Source of the DNA: CAZWEZ01 sp964632795
GTDB taxonomy: Bacteria; Pseudomonadota; Alphaproteobacteria; Rhodospirillales; 2-02-FULL-58-16
Assembly (NCBI GenBank): GCA_964632795.1
Contig: CAZWEZ010000076.1
Span: 1 to 18,350 of the forward strand
DNA length: 18,350 bases
Direction: 5' to 3'
Below are positions 6,578 to 15,721 of this stretch, in pieces; position 1 is the first letter of the stretch; each line of letters begins with the position of its first letter. Under the pieces are notes generated by a model. That model saw only the letters and a list, made by a program, of their open reading frames with translations, made no database searches and was not told where the DNA came from. The translations under genes and the position numbers were made by a program.

Positions 6578-7053
6578 GCGAGGATCGCCGGCGCCTGGTC
6601 GCCGCGCTCGGCCGCGGGCTGCCGTTGACCCGGCGTCCCTACCGCGACCTCGGCCGGGATATCGGGATCGCCGAGGAGGCGGTCATCGCGGCGCTGGGAG
6701 AGATGCTCGACGACGGCCTGCTCAAGCGCCTGGGCATCGTCGTCCACCACCACCAGCTGGGCTACCGGGCCAACGCCATGGTGGTCTGGGACATCCCCGA
6801 CGACGCCGTCGCCGAGGTCGGCCGCCGGTTCTCCGAGTTCGACTTCGTGACCCTGTGCTACCGCCGTCAACGGCGTCCGCCCGAGTGGCCCTACAACCTG
6901 TTCTGCATGGTCCACGGACGCCAGAGGACGCGGGTCCTGGCCCAGGTCGAGGAACTGGCCGCCGCCTGCGGCCTCGCCGATGCGCCGCACCAGGTGCTGT
7001 TCAGCAGCCGCCGCTTCAAGCAGCGCGGGGCGATCTACGGCGACCCCGGATGA
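6568..7053 (+). CDS. nirL: Siroheme decarboxylase subunit NirL (Lrp/AsnC-like fold)
   Basis: This 161-residue member of the same family is of the L/H type, recognised by LCYRRQRRPPEWPYNLF (96-112) followed by MVHG. NirL works with NirD in decarboxylating siroheme. The start overlaps the nirD 3' end by 10 nt, so the two are almost certainly made together. Compared with NirH in this window, it has leucine and arginine (L96, R99) where NirH has H95 and H98, while the EWPYNLF and VHG parts are the same. This fits distinct roles for the two paralogues. The stop overlaps the nirG ATG (ATGA). Confidence 0.93.
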   Translation: MALSEDRRRLVAALGRGLPLTRRPYRDLGRDIGIAEEAVIAALGEMLDDGLLKRLGIVVHHHQLGYRANAMVVWDIPDDAVAEVGRRFSEFDFVTLCYRRQRRPPEWPYNLFCMVHGRQRTRVLAQVEELAAACGLADAPHQVLFSSRRFKQRGAIYGDPG

Positions 7054-7502
7054 GCCCCCTCGAGGATCGCGACCGGGCCATCGTCAACGCCCTGCAGGGC
7101 GGCTTCCCGATCACCGACGAACCCTTCGCCGAGGCCGGGCGGGAACTGGGGATGGACGGCGCCGAAGTGATCGAACGCATCGCCCGGATGATGGAAGACG
7201 GCATCCTCAACCGCTTCGGCCCCATCTACAACGCCGAGAAGCTGGGCGGCGCCGTCACCCTGGCTGCGATCGCGGTCCCGGAGGCCGACTTCGAGGCCGT
7301 CGCCGAAACCGTCAACGCCTTTCCCGAGGTCGCCCACAACTACGCCCGCGACCACGATTTCAACATGTGGTTCGTAGTCTCCACGGACGACGCCGGGCGC
7401 ATCGCCGGGGTGATCGCCGAGATCGAACGGGCGACCGGGCTCGAGGTCCACGAGATGCCCAAGATCGAGGAGTTCCACGTCGGCCTGAGGTTCGAGGCAT
7501 GA
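7050..7502 (+). CDS. nirG: Siroheme decarboxylase subunit NirG (Lrp/AsnC-like fold)
   Basis: This 150-residue protein is clearly a paralogue of NirD. It shares the layout and the motif HNYARDHDFNMWFVV (96-110), with H96 and H102, and ends KIEEFHVGLRFEA where NirD has MIEDYHLDLGFEL. The winged-helix-like part covers residues 6-55 and the AsnC-type domain about 63-142. It should pair with NirH. Its ATG overlaps the nirL stop and its stop overlaps the nirH ATG, both as ATGA. The order within the cluster separates NirG from NirD; sequence alone would not. Confidence 0.92.
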   Translation: MSPLEDRDRAIVNALQGGFPITDEPFAEAGRELGMDGAEVIERIARMMEDGILNRFGPIYNAEKLGGAVTLAAIAVPEADFEAVAETVNAFPEVAHNYARDHDFNMWFVVSTDDAGRIAGVIAEIERATGLEVHEMPKIEEFHVGLRFEA

Positions 7503-7975
7503 TCGACGCCACCGACCGCTCCATCGTCGTCGCCACCCAGCAGGGGCTGCCGCTGACCACGCGCCCCTACCACGCCGTCGCCCAACGGCTGGGCCTGGAG
7601 GCCGCCGAGGTCCAGGAGCGGCTGGCCCGGATGCTGGAGGCCGGGATCGTGCGCCGCATCGGGGTGGTCCCCGACCACTACGCGCTGGGCTACCGGGGCA
7701 ACGGCATGGCGGTGTGGGACGTCGCCGACGAGCGGATCGGCGAGCTGGGCCGCCGCGTCGGCGGGCTCGACTTCGTCAGCCATTGCTACCACCGGCCCCG
7801 CCATCTCCCCGAGTGGCCGTATAACCTGTTCGCCATGGTCCACGGCCGCGACCGCGACGCGGTGCGCCGGCGGGTCGCCGAGATCACCGCCCTGCTTGGC
7901 CAGGCGGCCGGCGCCCACCACATATTGTTCAGCACCCGGATCCTCAAGAAGACCGGGCTGCGCCTGGCGGATTAG
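7499..7975 (+). CDS. nirH: Siroheme decarboxylase subunit NirH (Lrp/AsnC-like fold)
   Basis: This 158-residue, L/H-type paralogue has the motif SHCYHRPRHLPEWPYNLF (94-111) and MVHG. It carries three histidines (H95, H98, H102) that NirL lacks at the equivalent places. The C-terminal AHHILFSTRILKKTGLR parallels APHQVLFSSRRFKQRG of NirL. It is expected to form the active decarboxylase assembly with NirG or with the other three subunits. It starts within the nirG stop (ATGA) and ends 3 nt before nirJ. Its stop region provides the AGGA-like ribosome site for nirJ. Confidence 0.93.
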   Translation: MIDATDRSIVVATQQGLPLTTRPYHAVAQRLGLEAAEVQERLARMLEAGIVRRIGVVPDHYALGYRGNGMAVWDVADERIGELGRRVGGLDFVSHCYHRPRHLPEWPYNLFAMVHGRDRDAVRRRVAEITALLGQAAGAHHILFSTRILKKTGLRLAD

Positions 7976-7978
7976 GAT

Positions 7979-9142
7979 ATGTTCAGGGTCAGCCGGATGC
8001 TGCGCGAGATCGACCACCCGACCCCGGCGGGACCGCGCCGCGATCCGCCGGGGCCGGTCGTGGTGTGGAACCTGATCCGCCGCTGCAACCTGGTCTGCAG
8101 GCACTGCTACTCGATCTCGGCGGACAAGGACTTCCCCGGCGAGTTGACCACCGACGAGGTCTACGCGGTGCTCGACGACCTGAGAAGGTTCGCCGTGCCG
8201 TGGCTGATCCTGTCGGGCGGCGAGCCGCTGCTGCGCCCCGACATCTTCGAGGTCTCGCGGCGGGCCAAGGAAATGGGCTTCGACGTCGGCCTGTCGACCA
8301 ACGGCACCCTGATCGGCGCCGCTACCATCGACGCCATTACCGAGGCCGGCTACGACTACGTGGGGATCAGCATCGACGGCTTGGAATCGACCCACGACGC
8401 CTTCCGCGGCCGCCGGGGCGCCTTCGCCGAGGCCATGACCGGGGTCGGGCTGTGCACGGCGCGGGGGCTCAAGGTCGGGCTCCGCTTCACCATGACCCGG
8501 GACAACGCCGGCGAGCTGCCGGCGATGCTGGACCTGGCCGAGGACGCCGGCGCCGAACGTTTCTACCTGTCCCACCTCAACTACGCCGGCAGGGGCAACC
8601 GCAACCGCGGCGACGACGCCTATTTCGCGGCCACCCGGCGGGCCATGGAGCTGGTCTTCGAGCGCGCCCTGGGATACCTCCGCCAGGGCCGCGAGCTGGA
8701 GGTCGCCACCGGCAACAACGACGCCGACGGCGCCTACCTGCTGCACTGGGTGGGGGAGCGCTTCCCCGAGCGCGCCGACCACCTCCGCGCCAAGCTGGTC
8801 CAGTGGGGCGGCAACGCCTCGGGCGTCAACATCGCCAACATCGACAACCTGGGCAACGTCCACCCCGACACCATGTGGTGGCACGCCACGCTCGGCAACG
8901 TGCGCGACCGGCCGTTCTCGGAAATCTGGGACGACCTCTCGGAGCCGCTGATGGCCGGGCTGCGCCGCCGCCCGCGTCCGGTCACCGGGCGCTGCGCGGC
9001 CTGCCGGCACCTCGACATCTGCAACGGCAACACCCGCATCAGGGCCGAGCGGGTCAGCGGCGACGTGTGGGCCGAGGACCCCGGATGCTACCTCGACGAC
9101 CAGGAGATCGGCCTCCCGGCCGACACCGGGAGCCAACGCTAA
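7979..9142 (+). CDS. nirJ: NirJ, radical SAM enzyme of heme d1 biosynthesis
   Basis: This 387-residue protein has the radical SAM cluster motif C36-x3-C40-x2-C43 in RRCNLVCRHCYS. The SAM-binding LSGGEPLL and the TNGT and GISIDG strands follow. A cysteine-rich C-terminal region (GRCAACRHLDIC ... DPGCYL) fits the second [4Fe-4S] cluster of SPASM/Twitch-type members. NirJ removes two propionate side chains from 12,18-didecarboxysiroheme to give the 3,8-dioxo precursor of heme d1, and needs reduced iron-sulfur or flavin donors. The length is normal for the family. It sits 3 nt after nirH and 2 nt before nirN. The ferredoxin-bearing fusion at 148 could be an electron source, but that is speculation. 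Confidence 0.97.
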   Translation: MFRVSRMLREIDHPTPAGPRRDPPGPVVVWNLIRRCNLVCRHCYSISADKDFPGELTTDEVYAVLDDLRRFAVPWLILSGGEPLLRPDIFEVSRRAKEMGFDVGLSTNGTLIGAATIDAITEAGYDYVGISIDGLESTHDAFRGRRGAFAEAMTGVGLCTARGLKVGLRFTMTRDNAGELPAMLDLAEDAGAERFYLSHLNYAGRGNRNRGDDAYFAATRRAMELVFERALGYLRQGRELEVATGNNDADGAYLLHWVGERFPERADHLRAKLVQWGGNASGVNIANIDNLGNVHPDTMWWHATLGNVRDRPFSEIWDDLSEPLMAGLRRRPRPVTGRCAACRHLDICNGNTRIRAERVSGDVWAEDPGCYLDDQEIGLPADTGSQR

Positions 9143-9144
9143 CC

Positions 9145-10710
9145 ATGCCCAAGCCGATTCCCCTCATCCTGGCCCTGGCTCTCGCCGCCGCCACGGCGGG
9201 GCCGGCGGCGGCCGGCGGCGTCGACGCCGCGGGCCTGTTCGCCGGGATTTGCGCCGAATGCCACGGCAAGGACCGCCTGGGGGGCATCGGCCCGGCGCTG
9301 CTGCCCGAGAACCTGGGCCGGCTGAAGCCCGCCGACGCCCGCAAGCTCGTCGCCGCCGGCGCCCCGGCGACCCAGATGCCCGGCTTTGCGGACCAACTGT
9401 CGGAGGCCGAGATCGCCGCCCTGGTCGAGCTCGTCTACCAGCCGTTGCCCGAGTTCCCCGAGTGGGGCCTGGACAGGATCGCCGCCTCGCGGATCGTCCA
9501 CAACGACCCCGCTACCCTGCCCGCGGCGCCGGTGCACGACGCCGACCCGCTCAACCTGTTCACGGTGGTCGAGACCGGCGACCACCACGTCACCATCCTC
9601 GATGGCGACAGTTTCGAGCCCATCTGGCGGTTCCCGTCGCGCTTCGCCCTGCACGGCGGGGCCAAGTATTCGCCCGACGGCCGGTTCGTCTACCTGGCCT
9701 CGCGCGACGGCTGGGTCAGCATGTACGACCTCCACGGCCTGGTGCCGGTGGCCGAGGTCCGGGCCGGCGTCAACAGCCGCAACATCGCGATCTCCGGGGA
9801 CGGCCGCTACCTGATGGTCGGCAACGTGCTCCCCCACACGCTGGTGATCCTCGACGCCGGCGACCTGAGGCCGATCAAGGTGATCGAGGTCAAGGACGAC
9901 GAGGGCCGTACCTCGCGGGTCAGCGCGGTCTACACCGCGCCGCCCCACAACAGCTTCATCGTCGCCCTGAAAGACCTTCCCGAGATCTGGATGATATCCT
10001 ACCAGGACGACCCCAAGCCGGTGCCGCTGGGCATGGTCCACAGCTTCGAGCCGGGCAAGGAGGAGGGGTTCTTCGACTTCGGCCCGTTCCCGGTGCGCCG
10101 CATCAAGCTCGACGACTACCTGGACGACTTCTTCTTCGACCACGACTACGTCAACCTGGTGGGGGCGGCGCGCAACGGGGGCAACGGCCAGGTGGTCAAC
10201 CTGTACGCCCGGCGCAAGATCGCCGAGATCGAGCTCGCCGGGATGCCGCACCTGGGCTCGGGCATCACCTTCGACTATCGGGGCCGCCAGGTGATGGCGA
10301 CGCCCCACCTCGCCGAAGGCGCGGTCAGCGTCATCGACATGGAGACCTGGAAGACCATCAAGCGCATCGAGACCCTGGGCCCCGGCTTCTTCATGCGCAG
10401 CCACGCCAACACCCCCTATGCCTGGGTCGATGTCTTCTTCGGCCCCCACAAGGACGCCCTGCACGTCATCGACAAGCGGACCCTGGAGATCGTCCGCACC
10501 CTGCGCCCGGCGCCGGGCAAGACCGCCGCCCACGTCGAGTTCACCCGCGACGGGCGCTACGCCCTGGTCAGCATCTGGGAGAGCGACGGCGCCGTGGTGG
10601 TCTACGACGCCGCGACCCTGGAGGAAGTCAAGCGGATCCCCATGAACAAGCCCTCGGGCAAGTACAACGTCTACAACAAGATCACCTACGCCCGCGGGAC
10701 CAGCCACTGA
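9145..10710 (+). CDS. nirN: NirN, dihydro-heme d1 dehydrogenase (cytochrome c plus d1 propeller)
   Basis: This 521-residue protein resembles NirS in layout. A signal peptide covers residues 1-24. The cytochrome c domain has CAECH at 36-40 and M78 in TQMPG as the likely axial ligand. A d1-type propeller follows and ends KPSGKYNVYNK, parallel to the NirS C-terminus. H170 in FALHGGAKYS is the likely proximal d1 ligand by motif. NirN oxidises dihydro-heme d1 to heme d1 in the periplasm and can hand it to NirS. It lacks the FLHDGG and PHPGRG motifs carrying the catalytic NirS histidines, so it is NirN rather than a second nitrite reductase. It is the last gene of the nir operon and converges on groL. 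Confidence 0.95.
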   Translation: MPKPIPLILALALAAATAGPAAAGGVDAAGLFAGICAECHGKDRLGGIGPALLPENLGRLKPADARKLVAAGAPATQMPGFADQLSEAEIAALVELVYQPLPEFPEWGLDRIAASRIVHNDPATLPAAPVHDADPLNLFTVVETGDHHVTILDGDSFEPIWRFPSRFALHGGAKYSPDGRFVYLASRDGWVSMYDLHGLVPVAEVRAGVNSRNIAISGDGRYLMVGNVLPHTLVILDAGDLRPIKVIEVKDDEGRTSRVSAVYTAPPHNSFIVALKDLPEIWMISYQDDPKPVPLGMVHSFEPGKEEGFFDFGPFPVRRIKLDDYLDDFFFDHDYVNLVGAARNGGNGQVVNLYARRKIAEIELAGMPHLGSGITFDYRGRQVMATPHLAEGAVSVIDMETWKTIKRIETLGPGFFMRSHANTPYAWVDVFFGPHKDALHVIDKRTLEIVRTLRPAPGKTAAHVEFTRDGRYALVSIWESDGAVVVYDAATLEEVKRIPMNKPSGKYNVYNKITYARGTSH

Positions 10711-10743
10711 ACGAAGCGGATCGCGCCAGCCGGGGCGAGCCGT

Positions 10744-10754
10744 GGGGGGGGGGG
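10744..10754 (+). repeat. Run of 11 G
   Basis: Eleven consecutive G residues lie between nirN and the groL hairpin, 34 nt after the nirN stop and outside both genes. A homopolymer of this length can slip during replication or be miscounted in sequencing. It does not touch a coding region. No function is evident. Confidence 0.9.
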
Positions 10755-10762
10755 ACAACGAA

Positions 10763-10790
10763 CGGGGCCGCTCCAGATGGAGCGGCCCCG
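10763..10790. terminator. Bidirectional hairpin terminator shared by nirN and groL
   Basis: A perfect 12-bp stem (CGGGGCCGCTCC and GGAGCGGCCCCG) closes the 4-nt loop AGAT between the convergent nirN and groL stops. On the minus strand it is followed by GTTCGTTGTCC, moderately T-rich. On the plus strand no T-run follows. It most likely ends the groESL transcript and also blocks the nir transcript. Confidence 0.8.
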
Positions 10791-10820
10791 CCGGTTCGAT
10801 CGGATTCGGACAGGCCGAGC

Positions 10821-12467
<1,647 letters not shown>

Positions 12468-12495
12468 TTTCTCGATCCTTACCTTGAAAGCCTAA

Positions 12496-12804
12496 TTACT
12501 TCTTCTTCTTCCCACCGTCCTCGATGATCCCGAGGAGGTCGGATTCCTTCATGATCAACAACTCTTCGTCGTCGATCTTGACCTCGGTGCCCGACCACTT
12601 GCCGAACAAAATCCGGTCGCCCGCCTTGACGTCGAGCGGCACCAGGGTGCCGTCGTCGCGGCGCGTGCCGGAACCGGCGGCGATGATTTTGCCCTCCATG
12701 GGCTTTTCCTGAGCGGTGTCGGGAATGATGATCCCACCCGCGGTCTTTTCATCCTGCTCGATGCGCTTAACCAACACGCGATCATGCAGCGGCCTGAATT
12801 TCAT
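12496..12804 (-). CDS. groS: Co-chaperonin GroES
   Basis: This 102-residue GroES caps GroEL as a heptamer. It begins MKFRPLHDRVLVKR, has the mobile loop EQDEKTAGGIIIPDTAQEKP (about 16-35), and the core GDRILFGKWSGTEVKIDDEELLIMKESD. GGAGG lies about 8 nt before the ATG. It is slightly longer than the usual 95-97 residues because of a C-terminal extension EDGGKKKK. It is the first gene of the groESL operon, 28 nt before groL. Confidence 0.98.
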   Translation of the reverse strand: MKFRPLHDRVLVKRIEQDEKTAGGIIIPDTAQEKPMEGKIIAAGSGTRRDDGTLVPLDVKAGDRILFGKWSGTEVKIDDEELLIMKESDLLGIIEDGGKKKK

Positions 12805-12853
12805 CGGTCAACCTCCGTATAACACGCTGAGATTTAAAGAGCTTATGGGGTTG

Positions 12854-12880
12854 TTAGCGCTCGCCCCTGGTGAGTGCCAA
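12854..12880 (-). promoter_or_regulatory. CIRCE operator (HrcA site) of groESL
   Basis: TTAGCGCTC, a 9-nt spacer and GAGTGCCAA match the CIRCE consensus TTAGCACTC-N9-GAGTGCTAA with one difference per arm. It starts 50 nt upstream of groS and directly follows the -10 element. HrcA repression relieved by heat shock is expected. hrcA is not in the window. Confidence 0.93.
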
Positions 12881-12881
12881 C

Positions 12882-12910
12882 GATCTAGTGGGGTTGTCGC
12901 CGCCTGTCAA
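12882..12910 (-). promoter_or_regulatory. Sigma70-type promoter of groESL
   Basis: On the minus strand a perfect -35 TTGACA (12910-12905), a 17-bp spacer and a -10 TAGATC (12887-12882) precede the CIRCE element. The -35 box contains the TGA stop of the upstream methyltransferase gene (12909-12907). The transcript start should fall inside CIRCE. Confidence 0.8.
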
Positions 12911-13752
12911 GAGGTAAGTAGCGAATTCTTCCGGAAGAAGTGCAGGGAGATGTCGTTGGGCAGCGCCCCCAGCAGGGGCGCCGCCAGGACCACCCCCAGG
13001 TAGACCACCGCCGCCGCCCCCAGGGGCAGCGAGCCGGCGCCGCGCAGGCGCCGCCACAGGCCGCCCACGCGGACCGTCTCGAGGCGTCCCCGGGCGACCT
13101 CGTCGAAGCCGTGGCGGCCGGCCAGGCGGCACAGGTTGTCGGGGTTGAAGTAGCTGAGGTGGGGCGAGGACAGGTCCTTCTGCCACAGCCGCTCGAACAG
13201 GAAGCCGACCCCGACCCGCTCCAGGGCGTCGCCGATGCGGTAGAAGACGCCGTCGCTGCTCGGCAGGTTGAGGACCACCAGGCCGCCGGGCTCCAGCACC
13301 CGGCAACAGCTTTCCAGGGCCCCGGCGGGATCGGGCAGGTGCTCGAAGACGTCGTTGAAGACCACCACCTCGAACCGTTCCCCGGGCCTCAGCGCCTGGG
13401 GGAAGAAGCCCGCGCGGACCTCGAGGCCGGCGCCGGCGGCGGCCTCGGCGGCCTCGGCGTCGGGTTCGATGCCGATCCCGGCGAGGCCCCGCCGGCGGGC
13501 GGCGTCGAGGAACCATCCCCGCCCGCAACCGACCTCGAGCAGGCGCCGTCCCTGGGCGGCGACCAGGGTTTCCAGGCAATCGAGGACGGTCTCGAAGTTG
13601 TCCCGCCGAAGAGCCTCGATTCCGCCCACCTCGGCGCCGCTCCCGGCCGCCAGGTCGGCCTTGAGGAAGCGGCAGGCGGGGCATCCGGACAGCCACGGCT
13701 TGCGGCGCCTCATCGCCGCCGAGCACACCGGGCAGGGGGCGGCGGCGGTCAT
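12907..13752 (-). CDS. SAM-dependent class I methyltransferase with N-terminal zinc ribbon and C-terminal membrane segment
   Basis: This 281-residue protein begins with a CxxC pair (C7/C10) and a second pair (C24/C27), fitting a small zinc ribbon. Residues 68-165 form a class I methyltransferase: motif I LLEVGCGRG (71-79), the acidic IEPDAE strand (95-100), FNDVFEHLPDP and LEPGGLVVLNLP. A hydrophobic stretch around 243-265 (AAAVVYLGVVLAAPLLG) suggests membrane association at the C-terminus. It resembles methyltransferases found in envelope polysaccharide and lipid modification clusters. Its start overlaps the ArnT-like gene stop (ATGA), so its substrate may be the sugar or lipid handled by those genes. 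That is inference. Its stop lies in the groESL -35 box. Confidence 0.88.
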   Translation of the reverse strand: MTAAAPCPVCSAAMRRRKPWLSGCPACRFLKADLAAGSGAEVGGIEALRRDNFETVLDCLETLVAAQGRRLLEVGCGRGWFLDAARRRGLAGIGIEPDAEAAEAAAGAGLEVRAGFFPQALRPGERFEVVVFNDVFEHLPDPAGALESCCRVLEPGGLVVLNLPSSDGVFYRIGDALERVGVGFLFERLWQKDLSSPHLSYFNPDNLCRLAGRHGFDEVARGRLETVRVGGLWRRLRGAGSLPLGAAAVVYLGVVLAAPLLGALPNDISLHFFRKNSLLTS

Positions 13753-15407
13753 GGCGCGTTCTTGCTGACCCCGTCCCGGCTCAGGACCCCGGGGTCGCTC
13801 AGCGCCACCGAGCGATCCCAGACGATGACGTATCCGCGGCGGAAGGGCTGGACGTACTCGGGCCGGGCGCCCTCGGGATAAACCCCGTAGTAGGACACCA
13901 CCTTGCCCGCCGGGAACCGGGCCAGCCAGTCGGGCATGTCGTCATCGGTCAGGCCGACCACCGAGATCGGCTTGGCCAGCCGGCCGGCGAAGTGGAACTG
14001 GCCGTGGTACTTGCCGTACTGGGCGATGGCGAAGCCCTGGCGTTCCCACTCCCCGAGGCGGACCGCCAGCGGCGCCAGGTCGTAGGCCTCGGCCAGCATC
14101 GGCCGGACCACCAGGTGGAGCGCCGTCACGGTGGCCGCCGACAGGGCGGACAGCGCCGCCAGCCTGCCCATGGTCGCGGTCACGGGGGTGACGGCGACCG
14201 CCACCCCGGCGCCCAGCGCCAGCAGCGCCCAGCCCGGCTCCATGGTGGCCGCCACCTGGGGCAGATCCAGCGGTCCGGCCAGCCACAGGGTGGCGGCCCC
14301 GGCGGCGCCGAGGACAACAGCGAACAGCCCGGGGGGGACCTGGTCCAGGCGGCGCCCCGCCACCTCCCCGGCCCCCCCGGCGAGCAGCCAGGCCATCGTC
14401 AGGGCGAGGGCGGGGAACACCGGGAGCATGTAATGGATCTGCTTGCCGCTGATCAGCGAGAAGGCGAGGAACGAGGGCAGGAACCAGCACAGGGCGAAGC
14501 GGATGCCGCCGTCGGCCAGCCCCCGGCCCAGGCCCCGCGCCGCCCGCCACATCTGGGGCCAGATCAACCACGGCAGGACGGTCGGCGGCAGCACCGCCAG
14601 GAACCACCACCACGGCTTGCCGTGGGCGAACGATTCGACCATCCTTCCTGCCGACTGGCCCCAGAAGATGGCCTCGCGGTAGGCCTCGCCGCCGGCGATG
14701 CCGGCCGGTACCGCCCACCCCAGGACCACCGCGACGCCGGCCGCCAGGGCCGCCGCCAGGCCCCCGTACCAGCGCCCCCAGCCGCCGGGCGGCGACGACT
14801 CGCCACCCTCCAGCGCCGGCCCCCACAGGGGGGCCAGCAGGGCGGCGGGCAGCAGGTGGGGGAGGATCGCCGGGCCCTTGGCCAGGCCGCCGAGGCCGAT
14901 CCCCAGCGCCACCAGGGCGAAGCCCGTCCAATGGCCGGTGCGCCAGGCCCGGACCACGCCGAGCAGCCCGACCAGGGTGCAGAAGGCGAGGATCATGTCG
15001 AACATGGTGAGGGTCGTGAACACGGTCCAGAACCCGCCGCCGACGAGGATCAGCGGGGCGGCCAGGGCGACCGCGCGGGCGCCCGGCCACAGCGCCCGGG
15101 CCAGGGCCGCGGTCAGGAACAGGCTGCCCAGCCCGAACAGCGGGGCGACCAGGCGCGGCCACCACTCGTTGAGTCCGAAGGCCGCCCACCCGAGGCCGAT
15201 CAGCCAGAAGAACAGCGGCGGCTTGTGGCTGTAGGGCTGGCCGTTGAGGTGGGGGACCAGGAACTCGCCGTCCCGCCACATCTCCCAGGCCACCGCCAGA
15301 TAGCGGGTCTCGTCGATCGGAAGCAGGGGCCGGGTGGCCAGGGCCACCGCCACCAGCAGCAGCCAAAGCCCGCTCCAGACCACGGCTTGCCAGCTTCTGA
15401 AGATCAT
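13749..15407 (-). CDS. ArnT-like GT-C glycosyltransferase (polyprenyl-phosphate sugar dependent)
   Basis: This 552-residue, polytopic membrane protein has about 11-13 hydrophobic segments. The first loop has LLPIDETRYLAVAWEMW, with the D32/E33 typical of GT-C enzymes. PHLNGQPYSHKPPLFFWLI (52-70) is characteristic of the ArnT/PMT family. A soluble C-terminal domain of roughly 100 residues ends the protein. Family members transfer a sugar from undecaprenyl phosphate to lipid A or another acceptor on the periplasmic face. The GT2 enzyme and LABN protein just upstream fit supply and flipping of the lipid-linked sugar. Calling it arnT is not justified: none of the aminoarabinose synthesis genes is in the window. 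The ATG at 15407 overlaps the LABN stop (ATGA); a longer frame upstream is a shadow. Confidence 0.92.
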   Translation of the reverse strand: MIFRSWQAVVWSGLWLLLVAVALATRPLLPIDETRYLAVAWEMWRDGEFLVPHLNGQPYSHKPPLFFWLIGLGWAAFGLNEWWPRLVAPLFGLGSLFLTAALARALWPGARAVALAAPLILVGGGFWTVFTTLTMFDMILAFCTLVGLLGVVRAWRTGHWTGFALVALGIGLGGLAKGPAILPHLLPAALLAPLWGPALEGGESSPPGGWGRWYGGLAAALAAGVAVVLGWAVPAGIAGGEAYREAIFWGQSAGRMVESFAHGKPWWWFLAVLPPTVLPWLIWPQMWRAARGLGRGLADGGIRFALCWFLPSFLAFSLISGKQIHYMLPVFPALALTMAWLLAGGAGEVAGRRLDQVPPGLFAVVLGAAGAATLWLAGPLDLPQVAATMEPGWALLALGAGVAVAVTPVTATMGRLAALSALSAATVTALHLVVRPMLAEAYDLAPLAVRLGEWERQGFAIAQYGKYHGQFHFAGRLAKPISVVGLTDDDMPDWLARFPAGKVVSYYGVYPEGARPEYVQPFRRGYVIVWDRSVALSDPGVLSRDGVSKNAP

Positions 15408-15721
15408 TCGCCTTCGGCCGCCGCCGTCTGTTTCCGGCGCCGCTCGCGGATGATGAAATAGAGGTTGCGGGCGTAGATGAGCAGGCCGGCCGCCTGGCCG
15501 ACGATGAATACCGGGTCCTCGCGGTGGATGGCGTAGGCCAGCAGGGTGGCGCCCCCCAAGATGCTGAAATACCAGAAGGCCACCGGGATGACGCTCTGGC
15601 GGACCCGCTCCGAGGTGATCCACTGGATGATGAAGCGCATCGAGAAGAACGCCTGCCCGAGGAACCCGATTGCGGTCCACAAGGTCAGGGTGAACGCCAT
15701 GAACCCGAGATTGACGACCAT
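15404..15721 (-). CDS. LABN-domain (lipid A biosynthesis N-terminal) small membrane protein
   Basis: This 105-residue protein has three hydrophobic segments and the family stretch GFLGQAFFSMRFIIQW followed by SERVRQSVIPVAFWYFS. The C-terminus is basic and charged (RERRRKQTAAAEGE). The domain is also found at the N-terminus of some LpxB proteins and as stand-alone proteins next to GT2 and ArnT-like genes, where a role in moving the polyprenyl-linked sugar or in scaffolding is suspected. The ATG at 15721 shares one base with the GT2 stop (TGATG), which fixes the start; an in-frame extension to 15811 lies inside the GT2 gene. Confidence 0.92.
   Translation of the reverse strand: MVVNLGFMAFTLTLWTAIGFLGQAFFSMRFIIQWITSERVRQSVIPVAFWYFSILGGATLLAYAIHREDPVFIVGQAAGLLIYARNLYFIIRERRRKQTAAAEGE

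Noticed and set aside
8065..9144. N-terminal extension of nirN through nirJ
   Set aside because: The extension is out-of-frame nirJ sequence. The ATG at 9145 gives a proper signal peptide.
9145..10710. nirN as a second nirS
   Set aside because: It keeps the cytochrome c and propeller layout but lacks the two catalytic histidine motifs, and it follows nirJ at the usual NirN place.
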